Below the pieces are notes generated by a model. It ran no database searches. It had not been told where the DNA came from and saw only the letters and a list, made by a program, of their open reading frames with translations. From positions 1 through 33,132 of the forward strand of contig JAGBGU010000035.1 in NCBI GenBank assembly GCA_017935785.1: a stretch of 33,132 nucleotides of DNA, read 5' to 3'. This document shows positions 8,177-15,442 of this stretch, piece after piece. The first letter of the stretch is position 1. Each line of letters opens with the position of its first letter. The DNA is from Bacteroidaceae bacterium. Its GTDB lineage: Bacteria > Bacteroidota > Bacteroidia > Bacteroidales > Bacteroidaceae. The translations under genes were made by a program, and so were the position numbers.

Positions 8177-8773
8177 ATGATGACACAAGAAGTTATTGAC
8201 CTTTCAGAATTGCAGCAGATGAAGGAGCAGTTCAGACTGATAGACGAGAAGCTTGAAAAACAGCTTATCATAAACGAGGACATCCTGCGCTCGTCCATGG
8301 AGAAAAAACTTTCGCACATAGATAGCTGGTACCGCCATCGCTTCCGTATCCTGTGCTGTATCCCCGTCATTTTCCTGGTAATGTATCCGCACTACGGCTA
8401 TATGGGCTGGCGCTATTGGGGATACCTGTGGTTCATGGTCGGTACGGCAGCATTGGAATTCTGGCTGTACCGGAGATCCTACCGGGCGCTCGACATTAAG
8501 AACCTGCCCTCGATGAGCATGAGCCAGGCTGCCGAGAGCATTGCCCGTCACAAGCATCTGGTAGAATCGGCAAACAGGATTCTGCTTCTTCCAATGATGG
8601 TGTTGGTGGCGTGGACGATTGTAGTGTCCGGCGGCAGCGAAAGCAGGCTTTCCATTATGGCAGTAACGCTTGCAACCCTGGGCGTAGGCATAGTGTTCGG
8701 CCTGTACAAGCGGCGTGTGAACCGCAGACGGCTGGACGAGGTGTTGGACCATATCAGAAAACTGAGGGGATAA
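8177..8773 (+). CDS. Four-helix membrane protein paired with the ECF sigma factor
   Basis: A 198-residue protein of no family I can name. The N-terminal 55 residues are charged and helical (LSELQQMKEQFRLIDEKLE) and should be cytoplasmic. Four hydrophobic segments follow at about 57-76, 80-98, 137-154 and 159-178, with a soluble loop between the second and third (SMSMSQAAESIARHKHLVE) and a basic tail (KRRVNRRRLDE). The 12-bp gap after the sigma gene implies co-transcription. By position it may restrain or sense for the sigma factor, but no anti-sigma domain (zinc HxxxCxxC or FecR type) is visible, so that role is inference. Confidence 0.85.
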   Translation: MMTQEVIDLSELQQMKEQFRLIDEKLEKQLIINEDILRSSMEKKLSHIDSWYRHRFRILCCIPVIFLVMYPHYGYMGWRYWGYLWFMVGTAALEFWLYRRSYRALDIKNLPSMSMSQAAESIARHKHLVESANRILLLPMMVLVAWTIVVSGGSESRLSIMAVTLATLGVGIVFGLYKRRVNRRRLDEVLDHIRKLRG

Positions 8774-8890
8774 TCGGCGCAGCCTGAACGAATGATTTGC
8801 AGAAATCGGGTAGGAGGCCAATCTGGCCCTTCCTGCCCTATTTGTTTGTCCCGCCCGGCATGAGTTTTGGCAGAATTGCTTCATAAGATA

Positions 8891-8971
8891 CGCATAGCAT
8901 AAGCAAACTTTATGAGAGTATGCGATTCTTTATCGGTAAGTACAAAAAAATGAGTTGCCGACAAAGAATCG
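8891..8971. repeat. Two adjacent hairpins
   Basis: The first pairs CGCATA (from 8891) with TATGCG (to 8924), with CATAA/TTATG nested inside. The second pairs CGATTCTTTATCGG (8923-8936) with CCGACAAAGAATCG (8958-8971), 13 of 14 matched, around a 21-base loop. Neither is followed by a T run. They could be the 3' end structure of the sigma operon or the remnant of an element. Confidence 0.5.
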
Positions 8972-9229
8972 TAACCACTTATGGCTTAAAGAAAAATATA
9001 TATATAGTGGAAATGTACAAAGCGAAGTTGTGCTTGACGATCTGTTTGTAGAGTAACTTTTTGAAATTTAAACAGCTTATAGAATCAAGAATTTTTTTAG
9101 GACGTCCCTCACGTTTGCCCCCTAATTACATCTTATTTGCCAAAATTCATCTTTTGTACGCTAACACGAAAAGCCGCATTAAACGTTAACACACAACAAG
9201 ATGCGTTTACAATTCCGGCGCATTGAAAT

Positions 9230-9326
9230 GTAAACGGATTTACCTTTAAGTGTAAATGGATTTACATAGTGAGGTAAATGCGTTTACATAGAAGAGTAAA
9301 TCCATTTACATCGTGATGTAAAAATC
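9230..9326. repeat. 22-bp-periodic palindrome array (GTAAAYNNRTTTAC)
   Basis: Four 14-bp palindromes start at 9230, 9252, 9274 and 9296, exactly 22 bp apart: GTAAACGGATTTAC, GTAAATGGATTTAC, GTAAATGCGTTTAC and GTAAATCCATTTAC. A fifth left half (GTAAA) starts at 9318, in phase. The 8-bp spacers are partly alike (ATAGTGAG, ATAGAAGA, ATCGTGAT). A lone right half, GCGTTTAC, sits at 9203-9210. The period of about two helical turns would place bound dimers on one DNA face. Short palindromic units and 8-bp spacers exclude CRISPR. Confidence 0.85.
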
Positions 9327-9434
9327 GGGGGTATTCAGACCTAAAAATGGCTCAGTCAGTTTGTTTGAATGGACAGCACAGAATAAGAATGTATTTGTTG
9401 TCATAACACTTTGAAATTTTTATATAGATTTCAC

Positions 9435-10325
9435 TTATACATTATACTCTTTATGTACAGAATTGCGAAATTCTATAGGTGTTTGCTTATAGTGTTGGCG
9501 AAAGATGCGGTTGAAGTAGGTTGCGGTATCAAAACCTAACCGGTATGCAATCTCTTTGGATGAAAGACTCGTGTTGAGCAGTAAATCTTTCGATTCTTCC
9601 AATTTTAGATTCAAGAAATACTGTTGTGGTGAAAAACCGGTATAGTCACGGAACAACTTTCGGAATTTGGAGTAGCCCATACCCGCATGCTTTGCCACAT
9701 CTTCCATTCTCAAGTTTTTTGAAGTATGCTCTCTCATGAATTTTTGTGCGGTGTTGATGCACTCCGAATCGGGGCTGTCTATAAATGGAGCCTGTTTGCT
9801 ATATGCATATATGGAACTGACTACGAGAAAAATATATCCTGCAAGTTGTTGTTGATAGGCTGGACGTTCATCTTGGGCAATTTTGCAGGCATTTTTTATG
9901 GCATCGTACAAAGTTATTCTAATTCCGACATTTACAATAGGATATGAAATATCAAAGAAATTTTCCTTGATGATACGCTGTACAAAGTCACCGGAAAAGC
10001 CTATCCAGGCTTCTTCCCACCCGGAGTCTTTATCGGGAGCATAGTTATGCCATTCATTTGGAAATAGAATCACAACATCGCCTGCTTGTATTTGGGTTTT
10101 GGGACAATGGTCGGAAACAAACCATCCTCGTCCTTTCAATAGATATAGAATATGTATTTCATTTAACAAGACTCTTCCTCTTTCCGTTGAAAACATATAG
10201 CTCATGGAATGCTCTCCATAAGGATAGCGTACGCCGGGGGGAACCTCCTGCAATCCAACTGTGCTGGTACTGATGCCCCAACTATAATCAGACTGATGCG
10301 ACAATAGGTATTTTACCATCCTCAT
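9435..10325 (-). CDS. AraC-family transcriptional regulator
   Basis: A 296-residue regulator. The N-terminal half is a cupin-like sensor domain (EIHILYLLKGRGWF, then IQAGDVVILFPNEWHNY) as in sugar-responsive AraC/RhaS-type proteins. The C-terminal 100 residues hold the double helix-turn-helix: LRMEDVAKHAGMGYSKFRKLF and then LSSKEIAYRLGFDTATYFNRIF, with the family ending YKQTPIEFR. The frame is open further upstream to 10397, but the gene's own promoter lies in that extension, so ATG at 10325 (MRMVKYLLSH) is chosen. It diverges from the 1614-residue beta-helix gene, whose upstream region lacks a consensus promoter, as expected of an activator-dependent promoter. It is the likely switch for the next two genes. 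Confidence 0.93.
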   Translation of the reverse strand: MRMVKYLLSHQSDYSWGISTSTVGLQEVPPGVRYPYGEHSMSYMFSTERGRVLLNEIHILYLLKGRGWFVSDHCPKTQIQAGDVVILFPNEWHNYAPDKDSGWEEAWIGFSGDFVQRIIKENFFDISYPIVNVGIRITLYDAIKNACKIAQDERPAYQQQLAGYIFLVVSSIYAYSKQAPFIDSPDSECINTAQKFMREHTSKNLRMEDVAKHAGMGYSKFRKLFRDYTGFSPQQYFLNLKLEESKDLLLNTSLSSKEIAYRLGFDTATYFNRIFRQHYKQTPIEFRNSVHKEYNV

Positions 10326-10354
10326 ATTTTCCTTCTTTTTATAATTATTCCTTG

Positions 10355-10385
10355 CAAAGATACAAGAAAACCTTGTTATATCAAA
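10355..10385 (-). promoter_or_regulatory. Promoter of the AraC-type gene
   Basis: On the minus strand: TTTG at 10382-10385, 19-bp spacer, TATCTTTG at 10355-10362, an exact match to the Bacteroidales consensus. The start codon at 10325 lies about 30 bp downstream, which rules out a start at 10397. Confidence 0.8.
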
Positions 10386-10539
10386 AAGTGACATCAAAAT
10401 ATCATTTTTTAGACCACTTTCAAGCCATTTACTTAGTAATATTGCAATTAGATAAGGTAAAATTATGCCAATTTATCAGGATTCTTTAAATCAAAAATGT
10501 CAAATTATTAAATCAATATTAACATAAATTTCAAGTATT

Positions 10540-13500
10540 ATGACAAAAACTTACAAGATTTTAATGATGCTGTTCCTCCTGCTTTTGTGGGGAAGCGGAT
10601 TAAAGGCTTTAGATCAAAAGGATGGTGTCTATCAGATTGGTACCGCTGATGATCTGGTAGCCTTCTCAGAGTTGGTAAACGGAGGCGAATATGCCGCCAA
10701 TGCAGTCTTGACTGCCGACATTGATTTGTCAGCCATCAGCTATTTTCCTCCAATTGGCAAACAATATTATCCGCAAGGTCCAGCCCTGTCCTTCAATGGA
10801 GTATTCGATGGCCAAGGTCACATTATCTATAATCTGAAAATTGATAAAGATGACCCAGGAGCCGAAACCGGCTTGTTTGGTCGTATTGAAAATGCAACTG
10901 TAAAGAATCTAGGAATTGTAAACGCTACCTTTAAAAATCCATCAGCACTTCGTGCCGGTGTACTTGGCGGTTCATCCATCAATTCTAATGTTATCAACTG
11001 CTTCACCACAGGTGAGATAAATATGGGTGATTGTATTTGCAGTTATGATTCCAGAAATGGCGACGGCCTGTTTGGACTTGTTTTCACTGGTTCAATATTA
11101 ACCAATTGTTACACCACCTATGGTACATTAGGAAATGATTATGCGCCAGATATTAAATTTGAAAATTGCTATTGGGGAGAGAAAGCCATTGCTGGAGTTT
11201 CCACTGGCGAACTGTGCTACAAATTGAACGGCGACCAAAATAATATTGTATGGTATCAGACTCTTGTTGAGGACACCTTTCCTATTTTAGACAATACCCA
11301 CAAACAAATATATGTTATTGGCAATATAAAATGTGACGGAACATTTCTTTCAGGGGAGGTTTCTTACACCAACGATAAAGAAGTAGCTTCTTCCATACCA
11401 CCCCACAATTATATAGAAGGGGTATGTACAGAATGTGGAAATTCCGACCCAGGTTATGCGCAACTTGTAGACGGTTGGTATGAGGTAAGCAACCCCGAAC
11501 AACTTTTGTATATTTCAGCACTTGTAAACAGTGGCAAGTTTGACATCAAAGTACGTCTTACTGCCGATATTGATTTGAGTGGCATCAGTTATTTCCCTCC
11601 AATTGGTAAGCAATATTATCCGCAAGGTCCAACCCTGTCCTTCAATGGTGTATTCGATGGCCAGGGTCACATCATCTATAATCTGAATATTGATAAAGAT
11701 GACCCAGGTGCCGAAACCGGTTTGTTTGGCCGTATTGAAAACGCAACCGTAAAGAATCTAGGAATTGTAAACGCAACCTTTAAAAATCCATCAGCACTTC
11801 GTGCCGGTGTACTTGGCGGTTCATCCATCAATTCTAATGTTATCAACTGCTTCACCACAGGTGAGATAAATATGGATGATTGTATTTGCAGTTATGATTC
11901 CAGAAATGGTGACGGCCTGTTTGGACTTGTTTTCACAGGTTCAATATTAACCAATTGTTACACCACCTATGGTACATTAGGAAATGATTATGCGCCAGAT
12001 ATTAAATTTGAAAATTGCTATTGGGGAGAGAACGTAACCAAAATGGTTCGTACAGGTGAGCTTTGCTATAAGTTGAATAATAGTTCCTTTATCAATCCTA
12101 ATTGGTATCAGACTATTGGAGAAGATGAGTTTCCCGTTCTTGATAGTACGCACGGCATTGTTTATGTTACTGGTGATAGCTCTTATGCAAGTTTCCCCGC
12201 AGATGCAGATTTCAATGATTTTAAGGAGATTATTTTAGAGATTGAACTTGCTTTTATCGAAGGGACTGTGGCTACACAAGCTATTCTTGATGAATGTATA
12301 GCAGCAATTGAAGGTCTTTCCAGTTCCTCTGGCAAGGATGAATTCTATGCAGCGTATAGTGACTACATATCTCTTAAGAAGAAACTCCAAGAGTCTATGG
12401 ATGCTTATGCTGCCTATAAACAGAAAGCTGACGAGGTTAAAGCCTATCTTGAAGAAAATGGAGGTTTCCAGGGTGAATTACGAGACCAACTAATCAGTTA
12501 TTTGTTAGACGATGTAGAACCTAATGATGATTTTGAAAACGGTTCGTATGTTTATATAATGGATAACCATACACTGACAACGGCTGAAATTCAGGCAGAG
12601 ACCACTAAACTCCAGGCTATGCTTGATAATGCTATTGCAGCAGACTATGCTGCAGGTACAGATATCACAAAATTATTGGTGAATGCTGACTTCAAGGATG
12701 GTTGGAACGGATGGAATAATGGTTTTGGCAACGGTTCCTATTATTATGAGAGCGTAGACATTGTTGGTTGCGAGGCGTGGAATACAGACGGCAAGATGGA
12801 ACAGACCATCAAAGACCTGAAGAACGGAACATATTTGGTATCCATGACTGCAGCTTATCGTCCCAGTAACGATCCGATGAGCTATGCTTATAATGCCTAT
12901 ATCTATTTAAACGAAAACTGTGTGTATATCCCCACAGTCTACGAGACTTATATGCCTATTGATGAAGCAATAGACGGTGTGAACTGCAATCTTTCTATCC
13001 CATCCAAAGATACCGATCAACCAGTGGCGGATGATAACGGCGAAACCATCGGATATGCTATTCATGGTTCGCCAAGTATCGCCATTGCTGCCGCAGCAGG
13101 CCGTAGCAAATGTTATATGGTTGCCAATGTAACAGACGGTAAGCTCACCATTGGTGTGAACAACCCTGGTTCCAAGTATGGTAGCGATTGGACGGGTTGG
13201 GCAAATATTCGCCTTACCTACCTGGGTTCCATGGAGCAGGCAGACGAGCAGCTGAACACCGTACTTGCCGGTCAGATTGAACGTGCGAACACCTTGCTCA
13301 ACAAGTATAGTTTTAGTTCAGATACATATTATTCCAAGTCCCCTAACTTCAGCAATGCCTTGCGTGAAGAACTGACCGCTGAGATTGCTGAGGCCGAGGC
13401 TGCCACCACTCCCGAAGCCAAGTATGCCGTGGTGGAGAAATTCTCCCAGACTTTTAAGGACATCTATACTAGTAAAAGAAAATACATTGAGACCATTAGC

Positions 13501-15384
13501 AATGTTGAAGACTTTGTATCTGTGACTTCCGAATTGTATCCTGATTTTATCAGTGATGAAGAAAATGACGAGGTGCTTGCTCTCTCAGATGCAGCCTGGA
13601 CGGATTACGAGAATGGCACTCTTGACCATGACAAAACAATGGCACTGCTTCCAAAACTCAGTTTTGTACCTCAGGTCGTGGACAATTGGTACGAAGTGGC
13701 CACTCCGGCACAACTCTGGTACATTTCATACCTTGTGAATAGTGGCAAGCATGATATCAATGTACGTTTAACAACTGATATAGACTTGGGTGGCATAAGC
13801 TACTTCCCTCCAATCGGTAAGCAATATTACCCCGTGGGTCCGACAATGTACTTCAGTGGTGTATTTGACGGACAGTTCCATGTCATTAATAATCTGAGAA
13901 TAGAAATGGATGATGCTGGAGCCGAGACCGGATTGTTTGGTCGTCTCAACGGAGCAACAATCCAGAATGTAGGTATTGTAAATGCTACTTTAAAGAACTC
14001 TAATGCACTCCGTGCTGGGGTACTTGCCGCTTGTGCCGTAGGTTCAACCATCAACAATTGCTTCACTGCAGGCGAGATAAATATGGAAGAGTGTATTTGC
14101 AGCTTTGAGCGTAGAAATGGTGACGGTCTGGTTGGTCTTTCTTCTTCAGGTTCTGTAATATCCAACAGCTATACCACTTACGGGGCAGTGCCTGATGGAG
14201 TAAATTTACTTGAATCAAGTGTTCAGAACAGTTACTGGGCCGAGGATGTGACCAATATGGCTCCCACTGGTGAACTGTGCTATAGACTGAACGGTAACCA
14301 GCAGAACATTTTGTGGTATCAGACTATTGAGGAGGATGTCTATCCGATTTTTGACAGTACGCACAAGCAAGTGTATGCCATAGGTGAGATTAAATGTGAT
14401 GGTACGGTTCTTTCTGACGAGGTGTCCTTCACAAACGACAAGGATGCGGCCACTCCGATACCTCCCCACCATTATGTGGAAGGCATCTGTTCAGAGTGCG
14501 GACAGCCTAATCCGGATCTTTTACCGATTGTGGATGGTTGGTATGAGGTGGGAACCGCTGAACAGCTCTTGTACATTTCTGAACTTGTTAACAGCGGAAA
14601 GCATGACATCAAGTTCCGTCTGACCGCCGACCTTGACATGAGTGATATAAGTTACTTCCCCCCAATAGGTAAGCAATATTATCCCGAAGGCCCAACATTG
14701 TACTTCAGCGGAACCTTTGACGGACAGGGACACATTATCTATAACTTGAGTATTAATAAAGATGATGCTGGAGCTGAAACCGGTTTGTTCGGTCGTCTCA
14801 ACGGTGCAACCATCCAGAATGTGGGTATTGTGAATGCTACTTTAAAGAACTCTAATGCGCTCCGTGCTGGCGTACTTGCCGCATGTGCCCTCAGCTCAAA
14901 AATTATAAACTGCTTCACTGCTGGTGAAATAAATATGGAAGAGTGCATTTGCAGATTCAATCACCGAAATGGATCTGGATTAATCGGCTTGATAACCTCT
15001 GGAACGACTATTACAAACAGTTATACCACTTACGAAGTAATGGGTGATGGTGTAGGAGCCTCTGATGTTATCATTAAGAATTGTTATTGGGGTGAAGAAG
15101 CTGTTTCGGGAGCGCCTACTGGTGAGCTATGTTACAAACTGAACGGTGATCAGAGCACCATTACATGGTTCCAGAAACTGGGAGAGGATGCCTATCCTGT
15201 CCTCAATGCTGAGCGCGGAACAGTCATTCCGAACAAAGATGGCAACTACGAAAACGCCACCGGTATTAAGCAGATTGCCGAAAAGAAACAGACTGGCCAT
15301 ATTTTCAACCTCATGGGACAAAAGGTGCAGAAAGTAACGAAGGGAATCTACATCATTGATGGTAAAAAAGTTTTTGTAAAGTAA
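10540..15384 (+). CDS. Exported multi-module GLUG-like beta-helix protein
   Basis: A 1614-residue exported protein with a signal peptide (about 1-24, LMMLFLLLLWGSGLKA). Four modules of about 235 residues start near 28, 309, 1046 and 1329. Each begins DGWYEV..PEQLLYIS or similar, continues with LTADIDLS and YFPPIGKQYYP, then shows short repeats such as GLFGRIENATVKNLGIVNA and GSILTNCYTTYG, the pattern of GLUG repeats and right-handed beta-helices. Modules 1 and 2 are nearly identical at DNA level (849-bp offset); 3 and 4 resemble each other (852-bp offset). The middle (about 548-1040) has helical segments around a beta-sandwich-like region (about 711-897) that may bind carbohydrate. Linkers after modules 1 and 3 carry H-x4-G-x-C-x2-CG. 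The last 45 residues end GIYIIDGKKVFVK, like C-terminal sorting-type tails. Likely a surface binding protein or adhesin; enzymatic activity is not evident. Confidence 0.88.
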   Translation: MTKTYKILMMLFLLLLWGSGLKALDQKDGVYQIGTADDLVAFSELVNGGEYAANAVLTADIDLSAISYFPPIGKQYYPQGPALSFNGVFDGQGHIIYNLKIDKDDPGAETGLFGRIENATVKNLGIVNATFKNPSALRAGVLGGSSINSNVINCFTTGEINMGDCICSYDSRNGDGLFGLVFTGSILTNCYTTYGTLGNDYAPDIKFENCYWGEKAIAGVSTGELCYKLNGDQNNIVWYQTLVEDTFPILDNTHKQIYVIGNIKCDGTFLSGEVSYTNDKEVASSIPPHNYIEGVCTECGNSDPGYAQLVDGWYEVSNPEQLLYISALVNSGKFDIKVRLTADIDLSGISYFPPIGKQYYPQGPTLSFNGVFDGQGHIIYNLNIDKDDPGAETGLFGRIENATVKNLGIVNATFKNPSALRAGVLGGSSINSNVINCFTTGEINMDDCICSYDSRNGDGLFGLVFTGSILTNCYTTYGTLGNDYAPDIKFENCYWGENVTKMVRTGELCYKLNNSSFINPNWYQTIGEDEFPVLDSTHGIVYVTGDSSYASFPADADFNDFKEIILEIELAFIEGTVATQAILDECIAAIEGLSSSSGKDEFYAAYSDYISLKKKLQESMDAYAAYKQKADEVKAYLEENGGFQGELRDQLISYLLDDVEPNDDFENGSYVYIMDNHTLTTAEIQAETTKLQAMLDNAIAADYAAGTDITKLLVNADFKDGWNGWNNGFGNGSYYYESVDIVGCEAWNTDGKMEQTIKDLKNGTYLVSMTAAYRPSNDPMSYAYNAYIYLNENCVYIPTVYETYMPIDEAIDGVNCNLSIPSKDTDQPVADDNGETIGYAIHGSPSIAIAAAAGRSKCYMVANVTDGKLTIGVNNPGSKYGSDWTGWANIRLTYLGSMEQADEQLNTVLAGQIERANTLLNKYSFSSDTYYSKSPNFSNALREELTAEIAEAEAATTPEAKYAVVEKFSQTFKDIYTSKRKYIETISNVEDFVSVTSELYPDFISDEENDEVLALSDAAWTDYENGTLDHDKTMALLPKLSFVPQVVDNWYEVATPAQLWYISYLVNSGKHDINVRLTTDIDLGGISYFPPIGKQYYPVGPTMYFSGVFDGQFHVINNLRIEMDDAGAETGLFGRLNGATIQNVGIVNATLKNSNALRAGVLAACAVGSTINNCFTAGEINMEECICSFERRNGDGLVGLSSSGSVISNSYTTYGAVPDGVNLLESSVQNSYWAEDVTNMAPTGELCYRLNGNQQNILWYQTIEEDVYPIFDSTHKQVYAIGEIKCDGTVLSDEVSFTNDKDAATPIPPHHYVEGICSECGQPNPDLLPIVDGWYEVGTAEQLLYISELVNSGKHDIKFRLTADLDMSDISYFPPIGKQYYPEGPTLYFSGTFDGQGHIIYNLSINKDDAGAETGLFGRLNGATIQNVGIVNATLKNSNALRAGVLAACALSSKIINCFTAGEINMEECICRFNHRNGSGLIGLITSGTTITNSYTTYEVMGDGVGASDVIIKNCYWGEEAVSGAPTGELCYKLNGDQSTITWFQKLGEDAYPVLNAERGTVIPNKDGNYENATGIKQIAEKKQTGHIFNLMGQKVQKVTKGIYIIDGKKVFVK
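10704..12040 (+). repeat. Near-identical tandem DNA repeat, modules 1 and 2
   Basis: The segment from about 10704 to 11190 recurs from about 11553 to 12040 at an offset of 849 bp (283 codons). In the second half of the unit only scattered single-base differences are visible, including within the run from AAGAATCTAGGAATTG to ATTGCTATTGGGGAGAG. The similarity is far higher than to modules 3-5, indicating recent duplication or gene conversion. Confidence 0.85.
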
Positions 15385-15397
15385 TGATATATAAGTA

Positions 15398-15440
15398 AGT
15401 ATGGTAGCGCATGAGTAAAAAGGCGCTACCATACTGTTTT
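15398..15440 (+). terminator. Intrinsic terminator or attenuator between the two beta-helix genes
   Basis: A 13-bp perfect stem (AGTATGGTAGCGC, 15398-15410, with GCGCTACCATACT, 15423-15435), a 12-base loop and then GTTTTAT. It ends 7 bp before the ATG at 15443. It should end most transcripts of the upstream gene, making expression of the glycosidase gene depend on read-through or its own promoter. Confidence 0.8.
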
Positions 15441-15442
15441 AT

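Larger units (their letters stand above)
8774..9434. other. Gene-free 660-bp stretch between convergent genes
   Basis: AT-rich sequence between the 3' ends of the four-helix protein gene and the AraC-type gene. I see no credible open frame. It holds two hairpins (8891-8971) and a tandem palindrome array (9230-9326), described separately. No clear TAnnTTTG element points to a gene or small RNA inside it. Confidence 0.7.

Noticed and set aside
9203..9326. CRISPR array
   Set aside because: The units are 14-bp palindromes with 8-bp spacers, far too short, and no cas genes are present.
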